Source: Pseudomonadota bacterium
Lineage (GTDB): Bacteria; Desulfobacterota; Desulfovibrionia; Desulfovibrionales; Desulfovibrionaceae
Assembly: GCA_018822105.1 (NCBI GenBank)
Contig: JAHJLB010000052.1
Location: 1 to 40,949 of the forward strand
DNA: 40,949 bases
Reading direction: 5' to 3'
Shown: piece after piece, positions 7,883 through 17,018 of the stretch
How positions within the stretch are numbered: position 1 is the stretch's first letter
Layout: each line of letters starts with the position of its first letter
Translations under genes and position numbers: made by a program
Notes under the pieces: generated by a model
What the model saw: only the letters and a program-made list of their open reading frames with translations
What the model was told of the DNA's origin: nothing
The model's database searches: none

Positions 7883-10800
7883 AAGCGGCGCCCTTTCGGC
7901 AGGTCAAGGCCTCGGCAGGGTCTGGCAAGACCTTTGCCCTGACCAGGCGTTTTCTGCAACTGCTGGGAGGCGCCGAGGAACAGGCCGAAGGCTTTGCCTG
8001 CGCCGGGGCTGCCAGCCGGCCGGGCGGTTACTCCTGGCCGGAAATCCTCGCCGTGACCTTCACCAACAAGGCCGCCGCGGAGATGAAGGAGCGCGTGCTC
8101 CAGGCCCTTAAGCTGCGCGCCTTGGACCTGCCCGAGGCGGCGGACCAGCACATGACCCCGGGCCATGCCGACGCGCTGCTCCAGGACATCCTGCGCCACG
8201 CCCAGCACCTGGGCATCCGCACCATCGACAGCCTGCTCAACCTGCTGGTGCGGCTCTTCGCCCTGGACCTCGGCATGCGCCCGGACTTTGAAACCGTGTT
8301 CGACGAACGCCCGGTCATGGAGGCCCTGCTCGACCGCTTCCTGGCCCGCTGCGAGGGGGGCGGCCCGGAAGGCGATGAAGCGGAGGCTCTTTACGGGCAG
8401 GCCGTGCGCACCATAATCGAGCACGAGAACAAGGACGGCTTCTGGCTCCAGGACACCCTGCGCGAGCGCCTCGTGGAGCTGGCCTGCCTGCTCAAGACCC
8501 TGCCCGGCCCCTACACCACCGACCAGAAGCGCCTGGCCGACCTGCTGAGCCTGTCCTATTCCGAAATGCAGCACGCCACGCAGGGGCTTGCGGATTGCCT
8601 TGAGGCTGAGGAACTGGCCGCCAACGCGAATTTCAGCAAGCTCCTGGCCCGATGCGCCGGGGCCGAACTCTTCGGCGGCCTGCCGGAATCGGCCTATCTG
8701 GAGAAGGACGACCTGGACGCCTGCCTGCTGGCCAAAAGCCGAGGCAGGCGCTCGGCAAGGGCCCAGAACTTTTTTTCAGCATTCCGCGCGGCCTGCGCCG
8801 GGTATGTCCATGATCAGGCCGTGCTTTCCCCGGCCTACGCCCTGGCTCCCTGCACGGCCATCGGCGAAGGGCTCCTGGCCGGGCTTGAGGCGCTCCAACG
8901 CGAGCAGGGCTTTCTTTTTGGCAACGAGCTGGCGCGCAAGGTCTGCGCCCTCCTCGACCAGGGCGCCGGGGTTCCCGATGCCTTCTGCCGCCTGGGCGAA
9001 CGCCTGCACCATCTCCTTGTGGACGAATTCCAGGACACCAGCCGCGACCAGTGGAGCGCCGCCCTGCCCCTGGCCTCGGAATGCCTGGCCAAGGGCGGAA
9101 GCCTGTTCTGCGTGGGCGATGTGAAGCAGGCCATCTACGGCTGGCGCGGCGGGGACGCCCGCCTCTTCGACGAGGTCGCCTCCGACCTGGAGCTCAACGC
9201 CATGTCCGGCGGCGTCCGGCGCGACACCCTGCCGCACAACTGGCGCAGCGCCCCAGAGATCGTGGCCTTCAACAACCGCATCTTCGGCGCCCTGGAAGAT
9301 CCGGCTATCGTCCGCGACCTGGCCTGCGCGCAACTGCCCGGCGCACCCCTGGACATCGCCGAGGCCTTTCTGCGCGACCTCTGCACGGCCTTCGCCGGCT
9401 CGCGGCAGGAAGTCCCCCCGGCCAGTCAGGGCGACGCGACGCGTGAGCCGGGGCTGGTGCAGGTGCGCCTGCTGGCTCCGGGCAGGGCCGAGGACATTGA
9501 GGCCCAGAGCATGGACGCCCTGGTGGCCACCATCCGCGAACAGATCCTGCCCCGGCGCACCCTGGGGGACATCGCCGTGCTCGTGCGCACGGCCAAGCAC
9601 GCCGACCTGGTCTGTGAACGGCTGGTGGCCGAGGGCCTGCCCGTCATCACCGAAAACAGCCTGCTTCTGGCCCGGCACCCGGTGGTGCGTCAGCTCACGG
9701 CCCTGTTCAGGGTGCTCGACTATCCCGCGGACGATGCCGCGTTCTTTGAGCTGGTCAGCGGAGGCGAGCTGTTCCTGCCTGAAAGCGGCCTGACCCTGCA
9801 GGCCGTGCACGACTGGGCCTGCGCCCAGGCGCGCCCGGGCCTGCTCTCCCGCTTCCGCAAGGATTTTCCGCAGGTCCACGCCCGCCTGGTGGCGCCTTTT
9901 CTCAAGCGCGCCGCCCTGCTGCGGCCCTACGATCTCGCCCAGGCGGCGTTGAACACCTTCCAGGTGCTGGCGCGGCATCCCGGGGCCGAGCTGTACGTGC
10001 GCCGTTTCCTGGAGCTCATCCACCTGGCCGAGAGCAAAGGCCTGGGATCCCTGGCCCGGTTCCTGGAATTCTGGTCCGAGGCCGGCGCAGAGGAAAAGGT
10101 GCCACTGCCCGAGGCTGCGGACGCCATCCGCATCCTGACCATCCACAAGGCCAAGGGCCTGCAATTCCCCGTGACCATCGTGCCGCTGCACAACTGGTCC
10201 GCCGGACGCCTGGCCGACTACCGGCCGGTGGAGCTGCACGGCCACCGCGTGCTCACAAGGGTGACCAAGGCCCTTGGCCGGCCGTACCATCAGCGCAACG
10301 CCGCGCTCCTGCTGGAGCAGATCAATCTGCTCTACGTGGCCTGGACCCGGGCCGAGGAGGAATTGTACGTCTTCGTGCCCGGCACGGGCGGCAGGAGCAA
10401 TGCCGGCCCGGTCCCGGCAATCCTCAAGCGTTTGTTGAACATTCCAGCGGAGGACGCCGGCCTGACCCTGGGCAGGCCTCCGGCCGCCAAGGCGGAGTTC
10501 CAGGCCCACAGCATTCCCGAGCTTGCGGCCCAGCCCGCAGCCCAGACATGGACGCCGCCCCTGTCCGAGACGCCGGAGTTCCAGGCCTGGCTGCCGCGTC
10601 TGCGCGTCTTCCGTCACGCCGTTGACGACGCGGCCTTTGATGGCCGCGCCCGCGGCAAGCTGGCGCACAAGGCTGTGGAGCTGCTGCGGCCCTCGGGCGA
10701 CGACGATGTTGACGCCGGGCGTGCCGCCGCCCTGGCCCTGGAGGAATTCCCGGAGCTGCTCGCCCTGTCCGGGGACACGCGCCAGGCCCTGGCCTGCGAG

Positions 10801-11127
10801 GTCGCGGACATGCTGCGCTGGCTCCTGTCCAGGCCTGAGGTCCGGCCCCATCTTGGCAAGGGCTCCGGCGAACTGACCATCTTGACCGCCGAGGGCGCAT
10901 TCCAGCGGCCCGACCTGCTGCATTTCACCCCGGACGGCCCCGTGGTGCTGGAGTTCAAGACCGGGCAGGCCGAACCGGAACACGCCCGGCAGGTGCGGAA
11001 CTACCTCTTCCTGGCCCGGCAGCTGCCCCAGGCTTTGGGCAAAACGCCTCGCGGCCTGCTTGTTTACCTGGACCGGCGGACCACCACGCCCGTGGACCTG
11101 ACGGCCCAGTCCGGGGTGCGGCCATGA
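7879..11127 (+). CDS. addA: AddA-type helicase/nuclease subunit for double-strand-break repair
   Basis: The 1082-aa superfamily 1 helicase has Walker A KASAGSGKT at residues 10-18, DEFQDTSRDQW at about 382, GDVKQAIYGWRGGDARLF, ILTIHKAKGLQFPV and LLYVAWTRAEEELYVF, i.e. the UvrD/RecB helicase motifs in order. A C-terminal RecB-like nuclease domain follows with D1012 (RPDLLHF), E1025-F-K1027 (VLEFKTGQ) and QVRNYL. With AddB it would unwind and resect broken ends to start RecA-dependent recombination. The catalytic motif is EFK where many family members have DYK. The ATG overlaps the permease stop by 4 bp (ATGA), and its own stop overlaps addB in the same way. It could also be described as RecB-like, but pairing with an AddB-type partner favours AddA. 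Confidence 0.92.
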   Translation: MKAAPFRQVKASAGSGKTFALTRRFLQLLGGAEEQAEGFACAGAASRPGGYSWPEILAVTFTNKAAAEMKERVLQALKLRALDLPEAADQHMTPGHADALLQDILRHAQHLGIRTIDSLLNLLVRLFALDLGMRPDFETVFDERPVMEALLDRFLARCEGGGPEGDEAEALYGQAVRTIIEHENKDGFWLQDTLRERLVELACLLKTLPGPYTTDQKRLADLLSLSYSEMQHATQGLADCLEAEELAANANFSKLLARCAGAELFGGLPESAYLEKDDLDACLLAKSRGRRSARAQNFFSAFRAACAGYVHDQAVLSPAYALAPCTAIGEGLLAGLEALQREQGFLFGNELARKVCALLDQGAGVPDAFCRLGERLHHLLVDEFQDTSRDQWSAALPLASECLAKGGSLFCVGDVKQAIYGWRGGDARLFDEVASDLELNAMSGGVRRDTLPHNWRSAPEIVAFNNRIFGALEDPAIVRDLACAQLPGAPLDIAEAFLRDLCTAFAGSRQEVPPASQGDATREPGLVQVRLLAPGRAEDIEAQSMDALVATIREQILPRRTLGDIAVLVRTAKHADLVCERLVAEGLPVITENSLLLARHPVVRQLTALFRVLDYPADDAAFFELVSGGELFLPESGLTLQAVHDWACAQARPGLLSRFRKDFPQVHARLVAPFLKRAALLRPYDLAQAALNTFQVLARHPGAELYVRRFLELIHLAESKGLGSLARFLEFWSEAGAEEKVPLPEAADAIRILTIHKAKGLQFPVTIVPLHNWSAGRLADYRPVELHGHRVLTRVTKALGRPYHQRNAALLLEQINLLYVAWTRAEEELYVFVPGTGGRSNAGPVPAILKRLLNIPAEDAGLTLGRPPAAKAEFQAHSIPELAAQPAAQTWTPPLSETPEFQAWLPRLRVFRHAVDDAAFDGRARGKLAHKAVELLRPSGDDDVDAGRAAALALEEFPELLALSGDTRQALACEVADMLRWLLSRPEVRPHLGKGSGELTILTAEGAFQRPDLLHFTPDGPVVLEFKTGQAEPEHARQVRNYLFLARQLPQALGKTPRGLLVYLDRRTTTPVDLTAQSGVRP

Positions 11128-14048
11128 ACCCCGTGCGCATCGTCCCCTGGTCGGCCGACTTCATCAAGGCCCTGGCCAGCCGCCTTGCGCTTGAGGCAGG
11201 CGCTCTGGACCTCTCGCGCACTCGCATCGTCTTTCCGCACAACCGCCCGGCGCGGCATCTGCGCGCAGAGCTGGCCGCAAGGGCCGACCTGCCCCGTCCG
11301 CTGCTTCTGCCGCGCATGCAGGCCCTGGACGAATTCCTACGCGGCCTGCGCCAGGAGCTCAGCCCCAGCCCGCCCAAGCGCGCCGGCAAACTTGACCGCA
11401 TCGGGCTTCTGCATGGCGTGGTGCGCGAGCTGGGCCTTTCCCACGGCCCGCTGGAGCGCCTGGACGACTCCGCCAGGGCCTTTTTTCCCTGGGGCGCGCG
11501 CCTGGCCTCGCTCCTGGAGGAGCTTGCCCGCCACGGGACCTCGCCGCAGGACATCGATCACCTGGAGGGTGCGGTGCTGCCCTGGGCCGAGGCCCTGCTC
11601 GGTCAGCTCGGCGGCATCGACGCGTTGTACAAGGCCAGGATGGCCCAGCGCGGCTGGACCACGCCATGGCTGGACGCCCTGTGGCTGTCCGGGCGTCTGG
11701 ACGAGATCCAGTCCCATCTGGACGGGGAGCGGCTGGTCTTCGCAGGGTTCAACGCCCTGAGCCCCACAGAGGACGCTGTGCTGCACAGGCTCTGGCAACA
11801 GTCCGGAGCCCTGGTCCTCTGGCACACGGACCCGGCCCTGGCCCTGGGCGGCGATGTCTCCTGGTCCGCAAAGGCGCATGGCCGGCTTCTGCGCAACTGG
11901 CGGACCAGGGCCGTACTGGAGACCGACCAGCCTGCGCCGCCAGCCCCCCCACAGGTGCGCCGTTTCTACGAGGGCTTTGACCTGCATTCGCAGCTCTACG
12001 CCCTGGAGCGTGAGCTGGCCGCCCTTCCGGACACGCAGTCCACGGCCATCGTGCTGCCCGACCCCGGCGCGCTGGTGCCGGTGATGCACCACCTTCCGGC
12101 CGACGAGGTGAACATCAGCATGGGCTACCCGCTCCTGCGCTCGTCCCTGGCCCAGCTTCTGGAGACCATCCTCGTCCTGCACGAAAACAGGGAGGGCGAG
12201 GGGCGCTTCCATTGGCGCGACCTCATCGCCCTGGCGCGGCACCCCCTGCTGCGCATGCTCCGCGCCGGGGACGAGACCCCGCTCAGAAGCGCCTACCAGT
12301 CCTGGGAGCGCCACATCCGCGCGTCCAGCGCCCTCCAGTCGCCCCTGGACTGGCCGCTGGCCTACGACCCTGAGGAGACAAACATCCCGGAGGAGGAGAT
12401 CCGCGCCCTGCACCGGGAGGTGCTGGAGGCCTGCTTCACGCGATTTATGGGGCTGACCACCCTGCGCCAGACCGGACAGGCCGTGGCCGGGCTCTGCGAC
12501 CTGCTGCGCCGCCGCGGCGGCGATGCCTGGCAGCACCTGCTCATCGACGCCGAATGCCTGCTGCGCCTCTGGCAATCCGTGGTTCCGGAGCTCACGGGCA
12601 GCATCCTGGCCGACGAGCCCTACGACCAGCCCCTGCTGTTTCTCATCCTCCGGCATCTGCTGGAGGCCGAGCGCGTGTCCTTCGAGCCAGAGCCCCTGGC
12701 CGGCATGCAGGTGCTGGGCATGCTGGAGACGCGGCTTTTGCGTTTCCGGCGCCTGTTCCTTCTCGACGCCACTGAGGAGAACCTGCCCGGCGCCGCCGCC
12801 CCGGACCCGCTCCTGCCCGATCCCCTGCGCACGGCCCTTGGCCTGCCCGGCCCGCGCGAGCGCGACAACGTGGCCGCGCACAACTTCTTCCGCCTGCTCA
12901 TGGGCGCGGAGGAGGTCTGCGTGTTCTACCAGGCCGGGGTGCGGCCCGGCGCCCTGGAGGGCAAGAGCGTGCGCAGCCGCTACGTGGAGCAGATGCTCTG
13001 GGATCTTGAGCGCGCCACGGGCCGGTTGGTCAGGCCGCAGCCGGCGCAGGCCCTGGACGCGCCCCTCAAGACCGTGAGCTTCCCGGCTACGTCCGTCCTG
13101 TCTCCCCGGCCCGCCGTCGCGGTGAGCGAAACGATGCGCAGGCGGCTGGGTGAGCACTTGCGCCACAAGGGCGTCAGCCCCTCGGCCCTGGAGGATTGGC
13201 TCACCTGTCCCAAGCAGGCCTATTTCCGGCGCGTGCTCTGCCTGCGCCCCGTGCGTGAGGTGGCCGAGGACGGAGACCGGGCCCTGTTCGGGGAGATCGT
13301 GCATCGCGTGCTGCGCGATTATTTCACCCCCCTTTGCGCCAGGCCCATCAACGCCCAAAGCCTTGACGGCAAGGCCCTCTGGGCTTTGATGGTATCGGCC
13401 CTGGCAGCGGACTCCGAGACCCTGAACCTGCCCTATGACGGCCGGTTGGCCCTGGCTGCGGCCACGCGCGAACGCCTGCTGCGCTTTGTCCACGCCACCC
13501 CGGCAACCACTGTGGTCGCGCTGGAGCACGGCGTGGAGACCCTGGTGCATGCAGCGGGCATGGATATCCGCCTGCATGGCCAGATCGACCGCATCGACGT
13601 GCGGGACTCCCATGGGGCAGCCGGGCACATAGTGCTGGACTACAAGACTGGCACGGTGAAGGACGGGGGCAGCAAGGCCTGGCTGGACGAAGCCGTGTTC
13701 CAGCGCCTGGGCCGTTGCGTTCCCGGCTCGCCCCCCGCCACAGACCTTCTGGAGGAATTGGCCAAATCCGGCCTGGACGTGCAATTGCCCTTGTACCTGC
13801 ACATGCTGGGCGCCAACGGTGCCTGGCGGCCGGACAACGCCGCCTGGGTGGCCCTCAAGAGCGACGGCGCCGAGCGCCCGTTCTTCCCGCAGGAGTCGGG
13901 GCCGGAGGAGCGCGAAATCGTCATCCGCCAACGGGTTCCGGCCCTGGTCGCCTTTCTGCTGGAGCATCTGCTCTGCACCACGGAATTCCCGGCGCGCGTC
14001 GGGCGGCACTGCCAGTGGTGCGACTACCAGGGTCCATGCAACGGGTAA
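11124..14048 (+). CDS. addB: AddB-type nuclease subunit with iron-sulfur cysteines
   Basis: The 974-aa protein is the partner of AddA. Its N-terminal helicase-like half has no intact Walker A motif: the equivalent site reads FPHNRPARHL, as in AddB proteins that do not hydrolyse ATP. The C-terminal PD-(D/E)XK nuclease contains HRVLRDYF, LHGQIDRIDV, VLDYKTG (D839, K841) and QLPLYLHML. Cysteines flank the nuclease: C695 (LTCPKQAYF) and C963, C966, C972 (CQWCDYQGPC). This is the four-Cys C...CxxCx5C arrangement that holds a 4Fe-4S cluster in AddB. The gene overlaps addA by ATGA and is followed after 21 bp by the PPC-domain gene. Confidence 0.93.
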   Translation: MNPVRIVPWSADFIKALASRLALEAGALDLSRTRIVFPHNRPARHLRAELAARADLPRPLLLPRMQALDEFLRGLRQELSPSPPKRAGKLDRIGLLHGVVRELGLSHGPLERLDDSARAFFPWGARLASLLEELARHGTSPQDIDHLEGAVLPWAEALLGQLGGIDALYKARMAQRGWTTPWLDALWLSGRLDEIQSHLDGERLVFAGFNALSPTEDAVLHRLWQQSGALVLWHTDPALALGGDVSWSAKAHGRLLRNWRTRAVLETDQPAPPAPPQVRRFYEGFDLHSQLYALERELAALPDTQSTAIVLPDPGALVPVMHHLPADEVNISMGYPLLRSSLAQLLETILVLHENREGEGRFHWRDLIALARHPLLRMLRAGDETPLRSAYQSWERHIRASSALQSPLDWPLAYDPEETNIPEEEIRALHREVLEACFTRFMGLTTLRQTGQAVAGLCDLLRRRGGDAWQHLLIDAECLLRLWQSVVPELTGSILADEPYDQPLLFLILRHLLEAERVSFEPEPLAGMQVLGMLETRLLRFRRLFLLDATEENLPGAAAPDPLLPDPLRTALGLPGPRERDNVAAHNFFRLLMGAEEVCVFYQAGVRPGALEGKSVRSRYVEQMLWDLERATGRLVRPQPAQALDAPLKTVSFPATSVLSPRPAVAVSETMRRRLGEHLRHKGVSPSALEDWLTCPKQAYFRRVLCLRPVREVAEDGDRALFGEIVHRVLRDYFTPLCARPINAQSLDGKALWALMVSALAADSETLNLPYDGRLALAAATRERLLRFVHATPATTVVALEHGVETLVHAAGMDIRLHGQIDRIDVRDSHGAAGHIVLDYKTGTVKDGGSKAWLDEAVFQRLGRCVPGSPPATDLLEELAKSGLDVQLPLYLHMLGANGAWRPDNAAWVALKSDGAERPFFPQESGPEEREIVIRQRVPALVAFLLEHLLCTTEFPARVGRHCQWCDYQGPCNG

Positions 14049-14069
14049 CAGTTACTGAGCCACGGAGAA

Positions 14070-14519
14070 ATGAAGATGAAGGTTGCCGAAGGAACCATCG
14101 GTCGTGTATTCATGTTGCGCCTGGAGCATGGGGAGCGCCTGCCGGACCTGGTCGAGCAGTTCGCGGCTGAGCGCGGCGTGCGCCGCGCCTTTTGCGCACT
14201 CATCGGCGGGGCGGACAAGGGCCGCATCGTCACCGGGCCGGAGGACGGCCAGGCCATGCCGCCGGTGCCCATGCTCTCGGCCCTGGCCGGGGCACACGAG
14301 GTGGCGGCCATCGGCACCATTTTTCCCGATGCGGACGGACGACCGAAGCTGCACATGCACGGCGCCTTTGGGCGCGGGCAGGAGGCGCTGGTGGGCTGCA
14401 TACGGCCTGGAATCGATGTCTGGACCATCGGCGAATTCATGATTATAGAAATCCTGGGCCTGGACATGACGCGCAGGCGCGACCCGGCCACCGGTTTTGA
14501 ACTCCTCTCCCATTCGTGA
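14070..14519 (+). CDS. PPC/DUF296 domain protein
   Basis: The 149-aa protein is essentially one PPC (DUF296) domain, the fold that in plants is attached to AT-hooks and in bacteria forms stand-alone trimers of uncertain function. The conserved LHMHGAFGRG with its two histidines, the preceding GTIFPDADGRPK and the alternating hydrophobic strands are visible. There is no AT-hook, so DNA binding should not be assumed. GGAG precedes the ATG at 14070 closely; an in-frame ATG at 14076 would have better spacing. It lies 21 bp behind addB and 16 bp ahead of lhgO, and so is probably in the same operon. Confidence 0.85.
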   Translation: MKMKVAEGTIGRVFMLRLEHGERLPDLVEQFAAERGVRRAFCALIGGADKGRIVTGPEDGQAMPPVPMLSALAGAHEVAAIGTIFPDADGRPKLHMHGAFGRGQEALVGCIRPGIDVWTIGEFMIIEILGLDMTRRRDPATGFELLSHS

Positions 14520-14535
14520 ACCCAAGGACAGGTGC

Positions 14536-15756
14536 ATGACCACAGCGAGCATTCTCATCTGCGGCGCAGGCATCGTTGGGCTGACCGTGGCCCGCGATCT
14601 GGTGGCCGCAGGGTATGACGACATATTGATCATCGACAAGGAGCCCGAAGCCGGCCGCCACGCCTCCGGCCGCAACAGCGGCGTGCTGCATGCCGGGATC
14701 TACTACGCCCCGGGCAGCCTGCGCGCCCAGTCCTGCCTTGAGGGCAACTTCCGCATGAAGCAGTATTGCGAGGAGCGCGGCCTGCCCCTGCTCAAAACCG
14801 GCAAGGTCATCGTGGCCCGCGACGAGTCCGAGCTGCCCACGCTGCGTGAGCTGTACACACGGGCCGCTCAGAACGGGGCCAAGGTCGAGCTCATCGACGA
14901 CGTTCAGCTTTCGGAGATCGAGCCCAACGCCAAGAGCGCCGGGCAGGCGCTGTTGTCGCACTACACCGCGGTGGTGGACCCCAAGGCCATCCTGAAGAGC
15001 CTGCTGCAGGAGCTGCTGGACTCCGGCAGGGTGCGCCTGCGCTTCGACACCCGCTTCATGTCCCTGGGCGCGCCGGAGGGCAGACGCCTGCTGGTTCACA
15101 CCACGGGCGGCGACATCTCCTGCGCCTTTTTCCTCAACGCGGCCGGAGCCTACGGTGACGTGGTGGCCCACGCCTTCGGCCTGGGCAAGAACTACCAGCT
15201 CATCCCCTTCAAGGGCATCTACAAGAAGCTGAAGCCCGAAAAGGCCCACACCATCCGCGGCAGCATCTACCCGGTGCCGAACATCAAAAACCCGTTTCTG
15301 GGCATACACTTCACCCGCTCGGTGCATGGCGACGTGTATCTTGGCCCCACGGCCATCCCGGCCCTGGGCCGCGAGAACTACGGCATTCTCCAGGGCATCG
15401 ACGCCGAGGCCCCTAGGATCCTTCTGCGCGACGCCCTGCTCTTCCTGCGCAACAAGAAATTCCGCGAGGTGGCCCTGGAGGAACCGCGCAAATATTCCTT
15501 CAAGCATTTCTTCAACGACGCCCGAAAACTCGTGAAGGAGCTCGCCTTGGAGGACATCGAGTCCTCGCCCAAAGCGGGCATCCGGCCCCAGCTCGTGGAC
15601 GTGAAGAACAACGAGCTGGTCATGGACTTCATCATCGAAGGCACGGATACGAGCGTGCACGTCCTCAACTCCATTTCCCCGGCCTTCACGAGCTCGCTGT
15701 TCTTCTCCGGCCTGCTTCTGGACCAGTACGTACGCCCCAGGCTCTCCAAGCTTTAG
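14536..15756 (+). CDS. lhgO: L-2-hydroxyglutarate oxidase-type FAD oxidoreductase
   Basis: The 406-aa flavoprotein belongs to the DAO family of FAD-dependent oxidoreductases. It begins with the dinucleotide-binding motif ILICGAGIVGLTVARDL (GAGIVG at 10-15) and the ASGRNSGVLHAGIYYAPGS block characteristic of L-2-hydroxyglutarate oxidase/dehydrogenase (LhgO/YgaF). These enzymes oxidise L-2-hydroxyglutarate to 2-oxoglutarate, repairing a side product of malate dehydrogenase, and pass electrons to oxygen or the membrane quinone pool. In an anaerobe the quinone-linked reaction is more likely (inference). I chose the ATG at 14536, with AAGGACAGG just upstream; an in-frame ATG at 14497 lies inside the preceding gene. 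Confidence 0.88.
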   Translation: MTTASILICGAGIVGLTVARDLVAAGYDDILIIDKEPEAGRHASGRNSGVLHAGIYYAPGSLRAQSCLEGNFRMKQYCEERGLPLLKTGKVIVARDESELPTLRELYTRAAQNGAKVELIDDVQLSEIEPNAKSAGQALLSHYTAVVDPKAILKSLLQELLDSGRVRLRFDTRFMSLGAPEGRRLLVHTTGGDISCAFFLNAAGAYGDVVAHAFGLGKNYQLIPFKGIYKKLKPEKAHTIRGSIYPVPNIKNPFLGIHFTRSVHGDVYLGPTAIPALGRENYGILQGIDAEAPRILLRDALLFLRNKKFREVALEEPRKYSFKHFFNDARKLVKELALEDIESSPKAGIRPQLVDVKNNELVMDFIIEGTDTSVHVLNSISPAFTSSLFFSGLLLDQYVRPRLSKL

Positions 15757-15835
15757 AGCCGGGCCGCTTGCAGTCTTCTTGACAAGAGCTGAAAAACGCG
15801 GAACAAGGCCTCCAACACAAGCGAGGACGAAGACG

Positions 15836-16969
15836 ATGATGAAGCTTCCAGAACTCCACTTTGGCGACAGTATCGCCCAGATCCCCATCATCCAGGGGGG
15901 CATGGGCGTCGGCATTTCGCTGTCGGGCCTGGCCTCCGCCGTGGCCAATGAAGGCGGCGTCGGCGTCATCGCCGCGGCCATGATCGGCATGGGCGAGCCG
16001 GACGTGGGCAAGAACCCGACCGAGGCCAACATCCGCGCCCTGACCCAGGAGATCCGCAAGGCCAAGGAGCTCATGACGCAAGGCCTTCTTGGCGTGAACA
16101 TCATGGTGGCCCTGACCAACTTCGCGGACCTGGTCAAGACCTCCATCCGCGAAGGCGCGGACGTCATCTTTTCCGGCGCTGGACTGCCGCTTGACCTGCC
16201 CAAATACCTCACCGAGGATCTGACCGAGGAGCTGCGCTCCAAGGTGCGCACCAAGCTGGTGCCCATCGTCTCCTCCGGACGCGCCGCCGCCGTGCTCTGC
16301 AAGAAATGGCTGGCCAGGTACGACTACCTGCCCGACGGCTTCGTGGTGGAGGGCCCCAAGGCCGGCGGGCACCTGGGTTTCAAGCCCGAAGAGCTGGACG
16401 ACCCCGACTTCGCCCTGGAGAAGATCCTGCCCGAGGTGGTCGCGGCCGTGAAGCCTTTTGAGACCGAGAGCGGACGCCGCATCCCGGTTATCGCCGCAGG
16501 CGGCATCTACACCGGTGCGGACATCGCCAAATATCTCGAACTGGGCGCCTCTGGCGTGCAGATGGGCACGCGCTTCGTCGCAACCTACGAATGCGACGCC
16601 GACCAGGCCTTCAAGGACGCCTTCGTCAAGGCCAAGCGCGAAGACATCACCGTCATCAAGAGCCCTGTGGGCATGCCCGGACGGGCCATCCTGAACGATT
16701 TCCTCCTGGCCGTGCGCGAAGGCCGCAAGAAGCCCTTCAAATGCCCGTTCCACTGCATCAAGCCCTGCGATGTGGTGCATGCCCCCTACTGCATCTCCCA
16801 GGCCCTGGTGAACGCCAAGAAGGGCATCCTGAAGCACGGCTTCGCCTTCTGCGGCGAGAACGTCTGGCGCGTGGACCGGATCATGAGCGTCAAGGAGCTC
16901 ATCGGCATCCTGCGCCAGGAGTTCGAAGACTTCTGGCTCCAGAAGAAGGCCGCGCTGGCCGGAAAATAG
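15836..16969 (+). CDS. Nitronate monooxygenase-like FMN enzyme with C-terminal Cys cluster
   Basis: The 377-aa TIM-barrel flavoprotein belongs to the nitronate monooxygenase/enoyl-ACP reductase FabK superfamily. It has PIIQGGMGVGISLSGLASAVA at the N terminus, VVEGPKAGGHLGF and IPVIAAGGIYTGADIAKYLELGASGVQMGTRF for FMN phosphate binding. After residue 300 there is an extension with C303, C307, C311 and C319 (CPFHCIKPCD and PYC) and a later FCGEN cysteine. This extension is shared with related anaerobe proteins that I recall, but its role is unknown to me. The start at 15836 has GAGGAC upstream. A TTGACA at 15779 is a possible -35, without a convincing -10. The true substrate is uncertain. Confidence 0.85.
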   Translation: MMKLPELHFGDSIAQIPIIQGGMGVGISLSGLASAVANEGGVGVIAAAMIGMGEPDVGKNPTEANIRALTQEIRKAKELMTQGLLGVNIMVALTNFADLVKTSIREGADVIFSGAGLPLDLPKYLTEDLTEELRSKVRTKLVPIVSSGRAAAVLCKKWLARYDYLPDGFVVEGPKAGGHLGFKPEELDDPDFALEKILPEVVAAVKPFETESGRRIPVIAAGGIYTGADIAKYLELGASGVQMGTRFVATYECDADQAFKDAFVKAKREDITVIKSPVGMPGRAILNDFLLAVREGRKKPFKCPFHCIKPCDVVHAPYCISQALVNAKKGILKHGFAFCGENVWRVDRIMSVKELIGILRQEFEDFWLQKKAALAGK

Positions 16970-17018
16970 CGATTACACCCCGCACGGCGCACCAAAGCGC
17001 GGCGGACAAGGAGAAAAA

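Noticed and set aside
11337-14009. Long minus-strand open frame (890 codons) opposite addB
   Set aside because: A shadow of addB; the Gln/Gly/His-rich translation has no family likeness, while addB has full motifs and an ATGA link to addA.
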